A DNA stretch of 64,000 nucleotides from Calycina herbarum (taxonomy: Eukaryota; Ascomycota; Leotiomycetes; Helotiales; Pezizellaceae). Both the position numbers and the translations under genes were made by a program. The number at the start of each line of letters is the position of its first letter. Within the stretch, counting starts at the first letter, position 1. Location of the stretch: assembly GCA_001414485.1 (NCBI GenBank), contig LLEY01000156.1, forward strand, positions 1-64,000, given 5' to 3'. Shown here piece by piece: positions 24,219-36,180 of the stretch. The notes below the pieces were generated by a model that saw nothing but the letters and a program-made list of their open reading frames with translations, ran no database searches and was not told the origin of the DNA.

Positions 24219-26716
24219 ATGGTTTTCGCTGAAGAAGACGTCAAAATCGAGAGCATCTCGCCTTACGGCATTGCTCGTTCAACGGCAACCGAAAAGCCAT
24301 TGAGCCCCGAAGACATCCGCAAAATCGATGCCTACTTTCGCGCCAGCATGTACCTATGTTTAGGCATGCTTTACCTCCGCGAAAATCCTTTACTCAAGGA
24401 GCCCCTCTCAAAAGATCATCTCAAGGCCCGTTTACTGGGTCATTGGGGATCCGATGCAGGTCAGGCTTTTACCTGGATGCACTTTAACCGCCTGATCAAA
24501 AAATACGACCTCGATGCAATTTTCGTATCCGGACCAGGTCATGGAGCGCCAGCAGTTCTCTCCCAATCGTATCTGGAAGGTGTCTACTCGGAAGTCTACC
24601 CAGATAAATCCGAGGATGAGGCTGGAATGCAGGCATTCTTCAAGCAATTCTCCTTCCCCGGGGGAATTGGTAGTCACGCTACCCCAGAAACCCCAGGTTC
24701 TATTCACGAGGGCGGAGAGCTCGGTTACTCGATTTCTCACGCTTTTGGTTCCGTTTTCGATCACCCAAACTTGATCACTCTTACCATGGTTGGTGATGGC
24801 GAGGCCGAGACAGGTCCTCTTGCTACTAGTTGGCACAGCACCAAATTCCTCAACCCAATTACCGACGGAGCTGTTCTTCCAGTTTTGCATCTCAATGGTT
24901 ACAAAATCAACAACCCAACAATCCTTGCCAGAATCAGCCACAAGGAGTTGGAAGCACTCTTTGTTGGATATGGATGGGAACCTTACTTTGTTGAGGGTAG
25001 TGATATGGAAAGTATGCACCAAGCGTAAGTCTACCTGTTTCGGAATTCCTCGCAATAAAAGCTAACACTATTTCCAGAATGGCTGCCACTCTCGAAGCAT
25101 GTGTTTTGAAGATCCGAGGATACCAAAAGCAAGCACGTGAATCCAAGAAGGCATTCCGACCACGCTGGCCAATGATCGTTCTCCGAAGTCCCAAGGGCTG
25201 GAGTGGACCAAGAAAAATTGACGACAAGCTCCTCGAAGGTTTCTGGCGCTCACATCAAGTACCAATTCCGGATGTTGCTTCCAACGCCGCACATTTGAAG
25301 TTGTTGGAGCAATGGATGCGTAGTTACAAACCAGAAGAAGTCTTTGACAAAGAGGGAAAGCTCATTGCTGAACTCAAGGAACTTGCACCAACTGGTACTG
25401 CTCGTATGAGTGCCAACCCAGTCGGCAATGGTGGACAACTCCGAAAGCCTCTCCACATGCCAGATTTCAAGAAGTACGCCCTTCCAAATATCAAGCCTGG
25501 AATCTCAAGTCTACCAAGTATGAGCAACATGGCTGGTTTCTTGAGAGATATTGTCGCTCGGAACATGACAAATTTCCGTGTCTTCGGTCCAGATGAGACA
25601 GAATCCAACAAGCTTGGTAAGATCTACGAAGCAGGAAAGAAGGTTTGGATGGGAGAGTACTTTGAGGAAGACGAAGATGGAGGAAACTTGGCACTTGAGG
25701 GCCGAGTTATGGAGATGCTCAGTGAGCACACCTGCGAGGGTTGGTTAGAAGGATACATTCTATCCGGACGACACGGTCTTCTCAACAGTTACGAACCATT
25801 CATCCACATCATCGATTCCATGGTCAACCAACATTGTAAATGGATCGAGAAGTGTAATGAGGTTGAGTGGCGTGTCAAGATCGCCTCTCTCAACATTCTC
25901 CTCACCGCCACCGTTTGGAGACAAGATCACAACGGTTTCACCCATCAAGATCCCGGATTCCTCGACGTTGTCGCCAACAAGAGCCCAGAAGTCGTCAGAA
26001 TCTACCTCCCACCAGATGGAAACTGTCTCCTCTCAGTAACAGACCACTGTCTCCGCAGCACAAACTATGTCAACGTCATTGTTGCCGACAAGCAAGACCA
26101 TCTCCAATACCTCTCCATGGACGAAGCTCTCGAGCACTGCACCAAGGGAGTCGGAATCTGGGACTGGGCCTCCAACGACCAAGGTCAAGAACCAGATGTA
26201 GTGATGGCATCCTGTGGTGATGTCCCAACCCACGAATCTTTGGCAGCCACCGCCCTCCTCCGAGAACTCATCCCAGATCTCAAGATCAGATTCGTCAACG
26301 TCGTAGATCTCTTCAAACTCATCGACCACGAGGACCACAGCCACGGAATGACAGATCGAGAATGGATCTCTGTCTTCACAGAAAACAGACCTGTGATCTT
26401 TAACTTCCATTCTTACCCATGGCTCATCCACAGACTCACATACAAGCGACCCGGCCAAACCAACATCCATGTTAGAGGATACAAGGAGAAGGGAAATATC
26501 GATACTCCTCTCGAACTTGCTATTCGCAATCAAACGGATAGATATTCTTTGGCTATGGATGCTATTGATCGCATCACCACTATTGGCAACAAGGGCAGTG
26601 CTGTGAGGGAGAAGTTGATGAATATGCAGATTGCTGCGAAGGCTGAGGCATATGAGAATGGAATTGATCCTGACTTTATTAGAAACTGGGTTTGGCCGTA
26701 CCCAAAGAGCGCATGA
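24219..26716 (+). CDS. Phosphoketolase (xylulose-5-phosphate/fructose-6-phosphate)
   Basis: Two exons (24219-25024 and 25078-26716) with a 53-nt intron (GTAAGT...GCTAACAC...CCAG), 814 aa, the usual family length. The thiamine-diphosphate enzyme splits xylulose 5-phosphate (or fructose 6-phosphate) with phosphate into acetyl phosphate plus glyceraldehyde 3-phosphate (or erythrose 4-phosphate), normally in the cytosol. The two family signatures are present: EGGELGY at about residue 164 and GDGEAETG at 192-199, which includes the ThDP-binding region, and SGPGHGAP lies earlier. The start MVFAEEDVK is chosen over an in-frame ATG 29 codons upstream because the upstream extension is low-complexity leader. 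The frame is intact throughout with no odd features. Acetyl phosphate would need an acetate kinase or similar enzyme, which is not in this window. Confidence 0.96.
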
Positions 26717-27871
26717 GTGGATTTAGAAAGGAGAGGGAGTTTTCTGGTAGATGAGTAGATAGGATGGTTGTTGGTTACATGGTTTGGTATTTCAGACAGC
26801 GGGATGTATTATGAAGATATGAGGCGTTGGGGTGTTTAGTTGCACTTGTTTTTCTCGTCCATAAAATCATATTATTTTCTTTCCAAAACCCGTTTGCTTG
26901 TGAAGTCTGAGATTTTGCGAAGAAGACTTTTACGTCGGCGTGTATTTGCCTGACACCTTGTCCTCTTTTGCGTGGCTTCTAATAGACATTAAAAGCGGTA
27001 GAAAATCGCTTTTCCTCTTAGATAATATATAGCACAATCTAACCTAGATAATTGAGGACAATCAAAATCATTGTTTTCAATGAACGTGGTTCTAAGTTTC
27101 TAGGTTAATTCACTAGAGTTTAAGTTAGAGGAACGGAAGTCAGTATAACTGAGGTCACATGACTCTACACGCGTCATATTTGCCCGTAGTTCCGTAGTCG
27201 TTAATATTACGACTCGACTCTGCCAGGAGTCGGAGTTTGGTTCTTTTTGCTTGCCTGAGATCACCTGCAGGGGGGACTCGATGAATGGCAACGATTATTT
27301 CCAAGCCTTGTAAGTTATCCTTTTTTTCGACACCAAATGTAGAAACCTAATGCGCCCATTTGAAATTACTCTGGAACTATTCTTGTTCACGTAAATGCCT
27401 AGGGACTTGTTTTTCCCCTGTGATATCTCTCGAGAATATTCTCGGATACATCGGGGTTGAATTCCACGTGGCGTTCCATGGGCACCCATGCCAATACGAG
27501 GCCGCTTCGCTTATCGATAGGGGGCCGAATTAACTTGGGTAGAATAAATGATAGAAATCTGAAATAAATTGCAACACAGTTTCAGAAAGTAATATCTTAG
27601 ATCATTAGATCTTAGAACTTTTAAATGCTTAGTTGTAGTTTTACTTCAAGATATGAAACTAGTGCCGGAGTACTAAAATCGGCCGGAATTTCGTGCACTA
27701 AAAAGAACGTTCTTGCTTTTGGCTTTTTAAAATGATGACGTTTCCTGCATCACAATCATTGCAGCAGAACCACCCACTTAAAAGCCCTCTTTTCTCGTTC
27801 CGATCTCCAATTTGTTTCTTAGCATTCGGAAACTCCAGCAAAACACCACCAACAATAATTTCGCAATCACC
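26717..27871. other. Intergenic with a possible dispersed repeat copy
   Basis: No gene is seen. 27060-27130 shows partial similarity to the repeat near 6.9 kb. The rest is A/T-rich without coding character. Confidence 0.35.
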
Positions 27872-29359
27872 ATGAAACCAACGAGCCCCTCCAAGAGAAA
27901 GAGGACTAGCTCAAATTCCTTTGAAGATATGAAGAGAGAGCTGGATGAGTTAAAGAAGACAGTGAAGAATGCAAGACAGGGCTTGAAGGCTGTGGACTCG
28001 TTCGATGTCAAGTAAGCTCATATCCACTTTGAGAAATGGACATATCATCCGAGTACTGTCATATAACTTCTTATTCTTTTAAATCATTCTTGATAGTATT
28101 GAGTCCAACAAATTTTAGGTACTGGGAGGAAAGAATTGAAATTGGAGAGACGATTTAGAAGGCCCTCAGTTTGACTATAAAAATCGAGCAACAAAAATTC
28201 GAAGATTTCGGAAATACTACTGCGAAATGGAACGACCAACCGAAGGCTCAAGCCTTGTTTGAGCAATTGGAAGCCAACCGAATCGAAAAAAAGGTACTCA
28301 AGAATCAGGCAGAGAAGCAGAAAAAGAAGGGGGGTCGAGCTGCATCACTGCGCTCGTTTATGAAATTCTTTACGAGGGCGAAGAGTGGGTCGGAATTATT
28401 ATTCCGGAACCTGCAGCAGGAGTTCGACCAGCCACGCTACAATCGCGATTTCGGGACTCTTTAATATAGTCATACGAGCCCCAAGACACAGAAACAAATA
28501 TCCTCTGGAAGTGGTGCCCGATTACTGCGAATTATTGGGAAAACGAACGTATTACAGCCGCCTATATTTTCAAATGGGCTAGGGGACCGGATATGATGTC
28601 GTCAATCTTTGGCGATGAAGCCCAAGGGGAACTCTTTTCTGCCAGAAATGGCATGTTGCTATACACCAAAGCCGAACAAAGGTTCGACATGGGTTACTTT
28701 GCCCTAGTACCAGATGTAGACCCCGATTCCCCGGCGTCTATCGACAATTGGAATAACTCAGCTATCAAAGAATACAAAATCAAGGTTTTTGATTCAACAC
28801 ATCCGTCAATGAAAGAAAGTTCCGTTCCCCTGTTGATAAGGATCAGAGAACATGGAATGACTTGGATGGTACCAGAGTCGAATTCCGCACGAAATTTCGA
28901 CCAAGGGCACGTTATCTTTATTTTCACTACATCACCACAATATTGAGACGTGTCTGGAAGCACAACAAGCATGCGGAGTTAATGTCGGAATTAGGAAAGA
29001 CTGCGTGGCCTACGATGGGTCGCTATATTTACCGATCAAATTTGCAAGCATTCATTGATGAGATCGGCCACGAAATCCCATTAATGCAAGGGGCAATAGA
29101 CCCCGAAAGCTCTACTACGGAGACAGATGATACTGCTCTGACTGCTGCAATTGAGCAAATAAGAAAGACAGCGGCAACCTGTGCAGAGGCTGGGATAGAG
29201 ACGGAGGGGGAAGGGGAGAGCGAGGTCGAGATGTGCACTTTTCTCCTCGAGGCAAGCGACCATGAGATTGAGAATAAGGCTGAAGAACGTGAAGATGGTG
29301 AGGATGAGAATCAAAAAGGGGATGAGAATGATTCTCTGTCAGAAATGTTTCGTTGGTGA
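27872..29359 (+). pseudogene. Decayed HNH-nuclease-like fungal gene
   Basis: Exon 1 is 27872-28011 (MKPTSPSKRKRTSSNSFEDM..., a charged coiled-coil leader), followed by an intron ending TTTTAG before YWEERIEIGE. The body resembles fungal HNH-type proteins with the blocks WCPITANYWENERITAAYIF, ELFSARNGMLLY, IKEYKIKVFDSTHP, RTWNDLDGTRVEFRTKF and FHYITTILRRVWKH. It is broken: in-frame TAGs at 28156-28158 and 28467-28469 (both where Gln would be expected), and frame changes near 28390 and 28835. The tail is acidic. Family assignment is from remembered motif order and is moderate; the decay is directly visible. Confidence 0.62.
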
Positions 29360-29374
29360 TGTTGGTGAAGAGGG

Positions 29375-30070
29375 GTGTATGAAAATTGCTATGGAGAATA
29401 TGTATTGTCTACTATGGAAAGGGTTGTTGGTTTGGGGAATTATGAAGTTATGAAGTATTCTATTAAGACTCTGGGCATCGAAACCATAACTTTCTCAGTC
29501 TTAGAGGGCTACGAACATTCCTTGACTGTAAATGTCATCTCGACATCCCTTCTTTCCATCTCGACACTACCGAAACTAAAGGAGACTGCGCAAGTGACTG
29601 GCCACCACACGAATCTTGGGAAGAGTTGCTTATCCCGGAGGAAAAGGGGAAAACTATCTGTGCGGTTCTTAGCGAGAGGGAGAAAGCAAATATGCGGGGA
29701 AGATATGAACTTACGAAATTGATGATCCAACAATGGGAGAGGGAACTCGCATCCCATCTCTCCTGCTCCCAGGTTGTTGTCAAGTTGGTGCGCCACTGAA
29801 CTCTCACGATACTACGATAAAGGAAAGATCGTTGGATTTATCTTTAGTCTCATCGGCAGAACAGCGGAGGCTGGAGGAAGGACGTTGGTTCATGGTGTTA
29901 CGGCAGGAGAGGAAACTCATGGCCAGTATTTGAGTGAGTGTTTGGTGAAGACCGAGGGGGAGTTTGTTAGGAGTCGGGAAGGAGTGAGGGTCCAGAAGAG
30001 GCTGTGGACTGAGTTGATGGAGAAGATTGAATATTTGGTGCTGGGGGCGATGAGGGCTGCTGGGCTGTGA
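29375..30070 (+). pseudogene. 5'-truncated short-chain dehydrogenase fragment
   Basis: Only the C-terminal half of an SDR-type oxidoreductase is present. Blocks in order: NVISTSLLSISTLPKLK (the helix after the Rossmann core), RYELTKLMIQQWERELASHL (containing the YxxxK active-site pair as Y-E-L-T-K at about 29705-29719), CATELSRYYDKGKI, and a C-terminal ETHGQYLSECLVKTEG...VRVQKRLWTEL. The N-terminal TGxxxGxG cofactor loop is absent, and the frame changes near 29625 and 29765. It abuts the decayed HNH-like gene after only 15 bases, so the junction may mark an old rearrangement. Confidence 0.65.
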
Positions 30071-30596
30071 GAGTTTGTGATTGTTGAAAAGATGATTTGT
30101 TTTATGTACATGAGTTACAGCAGTTCAATTATTGTTTGGCCAATAATCAATTTCCCAATGTCCCCCAGTCCAAATTGTTTGTGTTGGTCATGTCTTCAAG
30201 GAAGCTTCCCCAATTTACAAATGAAAGATCACTGCCGATCTGCTGATTGTATTCGTTACTATAGTCAGTTGCGAGTTAAGCTTAAATTTGTCTACTTTTT
30301 TTATAATCTAAGCGTTTTACGTATTATAATCATAGCTAGCTCCTAGAGAAATATTAGCTAAATTATTACTTATTCGTTTAATACTACTATATATAAGGCT
30401 AGTAGAGAACGTAAGATACCTGAAAAGAGAGCTAAATTATATAATTTCTTATATAAGCTAGTATATAGACGTAGTAACTAGGGTAAGAGAGAGATAGACT
30501 AGTACCGGCTTTATAAGAGATATCTTAAGCTAAAGCTTATTCCTTAGTATAAGAAACTACGTAAGTTAGAATAAGATAAGGTAATACGTTTAGTTA

Positions 30597-30651
30597 ACGT
30601 GGTTTATCAGGACCCCGATCATATCAGGACCCCGATCACTTTTCCTTGGCA
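30597..30651 (+). repeat. Left terminal inverted repeat of Fot1 element
   Basis: Starts ACGTGGTTTATCAGG and contains two direct copies of atcaggaccccgatca separated by no more than one base. Mirrors 32402-32456 with a single mismatch. Confidence 0.92.
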
Positions 30652-32401
30652 CGAGACTTCAAACCTGAATAAATCAACTACAACATATGAAATTAATTAT
30701 CGCGTTTAGAATCTGATGAACTAGATATATCTATAACTTCTTAACAAGTTCGCGCATTATGGCCAGCTTTTCTGTAAGTTCTATAGCACCTTCTAGACGA
30801 TTGCCTCTCCTTCCGACTACCCCCCCGCCTCACGTACATCGCGTTGTACTTGCTCATCTACATCCTTCTGAGCTAAAATATCCTGTACATCCTCTACTAT
30901 AAGTGCCCTCCCTTAACAGACACGAGTCTTTTTAGCCCTACGGCGTTTGCTTAGGGCTTCATTTACTGCGCGAAGAGTACGAACCTCCGTAGATAAAAGG
31001 GTTATCTTATATACTATTCGCTCTATACCCTTTACTAACACAGCAACTGTTTGAAAAAGCGGAGTTAGCGAGCTTCCTTGGTAACGAGCTATACGAGTTC
31101 GTATAAGAGTTAATTATGAAAGTGCTTTAGTTGGGTTAGAAGGTGTCTAGGACACCTAAGGGAGGGGGTTGGCACTAGACGGCCGAGGGGGAGTTAGAGC
31201 CTATAACCTTACGTCAAGCTTTGAAAGGACTGCTTACGGGTTAAAAGGCACTAGGCCAGCTCTACGGAATCCAGCCTAACAGTTTAGGACTGTTATTGTT
31301 TTCTTATATGCTGCTATAAAGGCTAGAAAGAACTCGACCTTTGTAATATAGTTAATGTAGGCCTTAATAAACGTCTTAATCTGTCGACTATACGCCCGTT
31401 TTAAAACGCTATAGTACCTAATATCAAGTGGCTAGGTTAGATAGGATGAATAAGGAGGTAGTCTAAGAGTAATAATATTATATGTCTTATAGTACTCTTA
31501 GAACTCAGCTGATTCGTAACTCTTATACCTATCTAATACTAGTATTCGATATAGACCCTTTATACGAGTAGTAGTATGTTTATCGAAGTGTTTTAGCTAT
31601 TCTAGACCTGTCTTATTATTCATCTACCTATTACTTGTCGGTTTAATAACCTAGTTAGATAAAAGGCCGCTGTCGGTATACTAGTTAGAGAGATGGTTCT
31701 TGCCCTAAACTACTAAGAATAGAGGAATGCTCTAGCCCTCTCTATTAATATAGGCAATTGCTGTAGCCTATTCTCGATTACCTAGCTAAACTGTCTTACC
31801 TCTGCCACGCCGATCTATACAAGTAACAACTATTCTAAGACAAATTATACCTATTATAAACCTAGTTTTATTAAAGTTATAGATATCGTAGTCTAAAACC
31901 CTATACTTCGCCTACATATTTGTAAAAAGTCGAAACTATACGCTAATTAGCTCTAGATCTTCGTATAAGGCCCTTTAGAAATCATAAACGCGATTAAAAC
32001 GCGTCTTTAAGTCTAGTTGTCGTTATATAAATCGATGAGCCTAGAGCTTGCCGACGCGTTTCCCCCCCTACGATTCGAGAATAAAATTAGCTATATCTTC
32101 TACACTACCTAACCAGGGCGCAAATCCTCTAGAATCTATATCGAGTATATTCTAAACAATAACTTCCTCTTCTAACTTTAATAATTTAAGGCTTGCTAGC
32201 CGGCGCTTAGCGAGGGGAAGGTGGCCGTTTATCTTGTTAGAGAGTGTCGTATAAGGTACATCGTAGGTTTTTACAGCTTTCCGACGGCTTAGATTTTTAG
32301 ATGTCCGAATTACCTCGATAGCTAGAATAATTTTTAATTCTCTTATAATCACAGATATATTAGAAGGTAAAGAAAACGCGTTGTAAAGTATAAGGGTAGT
32401 A

Positions 32402-32456
32402 TGCCAAGGAAAAGTGATCGGGGTCCTGATATGATCGAGGTCCTGATAAACCACGT
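32402..32456 (-). repeat. Right terminal inverted repeat of Fot1 element
   Basis: Reverse complement of 30597-30651 with one C/T difference, of the type RIP produces. Confidence 0.92.
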
Positions 32457-32930
32457 TATAGATAATACTAGCTCTTATTCTTATAAAGTAACAAAGGAGG
32501 TTCTATACTACTATTCTATCTAGCAGCTTCTTTACTCTACGTAGTTACTAGATATAAATACTTTAGAGTAGATTTAGAGATATATAAGATAACAGCTACG
32601 TAAGAGAAAGGTCTAGCTTATAAATAAAAAGGATTTAAAACGTATATAAGTAGAGAAGTAGAACTAGGTACTTTAAAGTATAATAAATAATATAATAGTA
32701 AAGCTTAGAAAAACTCTTAAAAAGATAGTAAAGTATAGAGGAGATAATAACTTCTAGAGTTAGATTTAAATAAAAGGTCTAAATAGCTTTATTTTCTACT
32801 ACTTTATATATAATTTCACCTAAATTTACGTTATACACAGCTGACAGTAGTGAAAAGGGGGGGAGTCTGTGTAGCCGAGAAATGAGCTAAAAATTAGGTA
32901 AGGGCGTTCACTAAATACTTGCCCAAGTAC

Positions 32931-33217
32931 CTTCAATTGCTTCACAAGATCTTCAAGACGAGCGAGTCTAGTATTGATCTCGCCACCCTTGTGGGCAGTC
33001 TTTCCACGAGGCTTTCGAGCGCGCTGTACCGTGGCACATTTGAACCCAGCATTTTTACATGCTGTGCATGGAATCTGTTTGTCACATTTCTTCTTGCGTT
33101 GTTTACATTGAATTCATTGTTGAAGGGAGAGTGTGATGATGAATGTACCTGCAGGGGCAAATGTCCGATATCGCATGTGGCAGCGGGAGTCACGGACCGA
33201 GCTCCGGGAGAGATCAC
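32931..33217 (-). pseudogene. Truncated Zn2Cys6 transcription factor, N-terminal part
   Basis: Read on the minus strand, an ATG at 33217 begins MISPGARSVTPAATCD, and about 100 bases on a binuclear zinc cluster is clear: CKQRKKKCDKQIPCTACKNA followed by GFKC, then a basic linker (RARKPRGKTAHKGGE) and a coiled helix (TRLARLEDLVKQLK) ending at a GTACTT donor at 32930. This is the normal architecture of fungal C6 regulators. The expected CD-x-xC joint is separated by a stretch with no AG acceptor before the TGT, consistent with a mutated splice site. Downstream exons are missing: the sequence enters the RIP-mutated element at about 32880. Confidence 0.72.
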
Positions 33218-33720
33218 GCGATTTAGCCTATATACTATTCTCCTGAAATTTCAGCTACGAAGTTATCTCACGGAGCTTGTACATGGGCGGTATATAAAAT
33301 TAGTTTTGGCCAAATTTCTTCCCTGAACAAGTACTAAATAGTGAATTGATTGGGAGGTATTTAAGCGGAGTCACATGATTTGCCTCAAGCCAACCAAAAT
33401 AAACCAATTTTCACTTAATCTATGTTCCAAATAGAGCTGAACCTGTCATATACAACCATAGAATGAGGAATATCGGGTATCCCGTCCACTATGCTATATA
33501 CAAGCCTCAGATCGGCAGATGAGTAGTTGTGTAGATAACCACCACCGAAAACCTGCTGTTGTATGTTTTTGCCCCCCTTTTTGCCTTCTTTTTGACTCTT
33601 ACAATGATCTATGCTAGATGAACTACACTGGTTTATGACGAGACATCGAGCGATAGGAGATAGTAAACACCCTTCAGATTTTTGTTCTATTTGAAAAGAA
33701 GGTTTTGTAGGCACAGTTCC
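33218..33720. other. Intergenic
   Basis: No gene is seen. Lies between the start of the truncated regulator and the 3' end of dipeptidyl peptidase III, both on the minus strand. Confidence 0.4.
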
Positions 33721-36180
33721 TCATTCTCTGTCCACCCAACTCTCTATCAAACCTTCTTTGGTCAATGTATATTCCTTCAGCAGCACATTCTCCCCTTCCA
33801 AGAATGTATTGGCCTGTATAGAGAGACTTCTTGGCTCACGATGTGCGAAAACAGCTTCCTGCCATTGCTGGTATTCTTCCCCGACAGATGTCAGCTCCTC
33901 GAAAAGTGTAGAGCCAGGACCAATATCAGCGGTGCATCGGTATATATGAAGTTTCAAAATAAGCTCTTGGAGTGCTGGACGACCAACGGATTCAATCTGA
34001 GAACGGTCAAAGTGTATAACAAGGTTGGGTGTAGAGTTGGGAATAAACTCAATGTTCAAAAGATCCTCGCCAGCTTCATGGAGACATTTAACGAGACCAA
34101 AACGAGCCTAAGAGGTTATTAATGTTCATGTCAGCGACTTCTAAGATACCCAAAGCTCTACATACCTGATCGTGAACTTGTCCCCATTTCTAGGCATATG
34201 TCAGCTTAGGGTCCGTCTTCATTTATGAACCAAAGATTTCATACCTTTTTAGAAGTGTCATAGCTTGCTAACGCACGCAGACCCATGGTAATAATAGACA
34301 TGTATCCAATATAGATAACTAGTCAGAATATTAGTATAGCTATACTGAAAATCGGCGATATCTCACCATCATCTAATCTTGACACGAGTTGGGGGCAAAA
34401 TGCGCACTAAGGATGCTTCCGACATGAGATATAAGCCGATGCCTTCCGCCAAACACTCAACGTAGGCAGTAGCAAGCCCCCCAAAGACTGACATGGGGGT
34501 TTCACCAGGTTTGTACCAGGTGCTGATTGGCTGATTGGTGATTGGACTGATTGGCGGGTGCTGGCGGTCGAAGTTGAAATTTGATGGCTCGATTTCTTGA
34601 AGTAGCTTTCCACAACCATGACCTATCAATTCATGGGCAGCTAGCTGCAAGAAGAAACACTCTGGTTTTAGATCCTTGAAGAGATCCAAGTCTTGCTTTT
34701 GAACAAAAGGTACCTTGGCATCTGGATTGGTGGCAGACACACGGTTCGAAAAAGTCAAGTTTTTTCTACCGTGGGCTTCTGCAATATCAGTATACTATAT
34801 ACTGTCAATCTCATCTGTCTGTCATGAAGTTGGGCAGAAAAAACATACTCCCGGGGCAGTGAGTCCAGTCCATACATTGCTAACGCAATAACAAAGCACT
34901 GGGGGATTTTTAGCAAAGTTGAACAGTGCCAAAATAGGGGGTAGAGTGTAACTTACAATCCAGACCGAGAAAATTGGGTTTCACGAAATCATCATTCTCA
35001 AAAGGGCCAGTGCTCTTAGGATCGAGACCAATCGCAGCACCCGTCCATGGCAGCTTCAAAATGAATGGCGTGGCATGTGCTGCTAATTCATCAAAGGCTC
35101 TGGTCTGCTCCTTGTTGGGTATAACTACAAGAGCTTCGAACTCACACCTGACACCACTGGGATCTCTACCAGGCTCCAAGAATCCAGACCAAGCCTCAAC
35201 CGAAGGATTTTTATCTTGTACCCAAAAGGTTGCTGCTTCTTTGTGTGCTTCTATACTTCCAGTTTCGTAACTGCGAACGAGTTTTTCAAGATAGTCTTTT
35301 TGATGGAGGTTGGCCGCATATTCGATCGCTTTTTTCAAACTATCGCACATAGGACCAAGTTGGTTTTTGTAGTCTCCATACACTACTCTGACTTCACTCT
35401 TCTGGAGCTCGAACACCTCTGTCACTGCACCATCCGGGTGACTCTGAATTGATGCAACACACACCTCAAATGACTTAGGCTCCTCATCATTGTCAATTTT
35501 TCTAAGTCGGGTGTTTCGGAGTGGAATGTGGGAAAGAACGAGATTTTGAACGGCTGCAATCTCTGTCTGTATGATACTTGTGGAGTCGGGATAATAATTG
35601 CTCATCCCGCCAGCATCAGGGTAGCCGAGAGCCCCCGGTTCTTCGGAGTATATTTGTTTGGATACGGAAGTGAACAAAGACTTTGTCTCTTCAGACACGC
35701 AGCAAATATTTTCGAAGTCAGCGAACGAGAGACGTGGGAGGAATTTGCGATCTCCGTAGCCCTGAACCAATCAGCACTATATCCGAAATTGCTTGTGGTA
35801 CAAACTTGGTAGTTGCCCAGATTATCCAACACCGTCGAACAATACTCCAAAAATCGGTCCATAGTATCATCACTAACACCACTCTGGACTGAAAGTGTTT
35901 TCCAATCATCATGAGACAGCTTTGCCAACATGAGGACCAAGTCGAAAATTTTGAGTGACTCAGGTGAGACTTGCTGGGCAATTATTCTTTTGCCGCAGAA
36001 AGCAGCCCTAATGATATCAGTCTCAGGCTCCTCAGCATGGTTTAAGGATAAAATATACTCGCGCATGAAATGGGCGTAGATTTTTTCTTGTTTGGACAAT
36101 TGCTCAAAAGAAGCCTTCGCGTCCAGGGCCAATATTGAAGGGGCGATATCAACATAATGAGTATTGGATGTCATGGTCAT
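33721..36180 (-). CDS. Dipeptidyl peptidase III (M49 metallopeptidase)
   Basis: Zinc exopeptidase that removes dipeptides from peptide N-termini, mainly cytosolic. Proposed exons: 35806-36180, 34957-35761, 34845-34879, 34386-34794, 34245-34318, 34166-34189, 33721-34107, giving 702 aa, the usual size. The zinc motif HELIGHG (His459, Glu460, His464) and the third-ligand region VECLAE (Glu518) are present; the family norm is HELLGH and EECRAE. Other family blocks: NLGNYQ, YYPDST, RDPSGVR, ISTWYKPGET, KWGQVHDQARFG. Two splice choices (donor GTTTTT at 34844 and donor GTGTCA at 34385) are weak; the stronger donor GTGAGA at 34366 would leave a one-base frame break in a run of five C. An in-frame ATG at 36276 would add 32 Arg/Ser-rich residues resembling a mitochondrial leader. 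Confidence 0.82.

Larger units (their letters stand above)
30597..32456 (-). mobile_element. Fot1/pogo-type DNA transposon, RIP-mutated
   Basis: A complete 1.86-kb element with 55-bp terminal inverted repeats (30597-30651 and 32402-32456) that differ at one base, flanked by TA on both sides (30595-30596, 32457-32458), the target typical of the pogo/Tc1 group. The transposase lies on the minus strand. Its N-terminal psq-like helix-turn-helix (VIRTSKNLSRRKAVKTYDV, about 32240-32320) is still open; the DDE domain is readable as LPPYSSYLTQPLDI at about 31420-31463 and a preceding LVLDRYTSYE. Many TAG/TAA codons interrupt it, as after RIP. Non-autonomous now. Confidence 0.9.
30310..32880 (+). mobile_element. 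Old RIP-mutated element hosting a Fot1 insertion
   Basis: Extremely TpA-rich sequence on both sides of the Fot1 element (about 30310-30596 and 32457-32840). Read on the plus strand, each side gives a frame interrupted only by TAG codons: the left side contains KRAKLYNFLYKLVYRRSN and the right side YSYKVTKEVLYYYSI, suggesting one former coding sequence split by the insertion. The protein was not recognised. Outer boundaries are approximate. Confidence 0.5.

Noticed and set aside
32919..33326. 135-codon plus-strand frame
   Set aside because: It is the antisense shadow of the truncated Zn2Cys6 exon, which has a clear zinc-cluster pattern on the minus strand.
35528..35812. 94-codon plus-strand frame over dipeptidyl peptidase III
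   Set aside because: Antisense to an exon with strong family similarity; a shadow frame.
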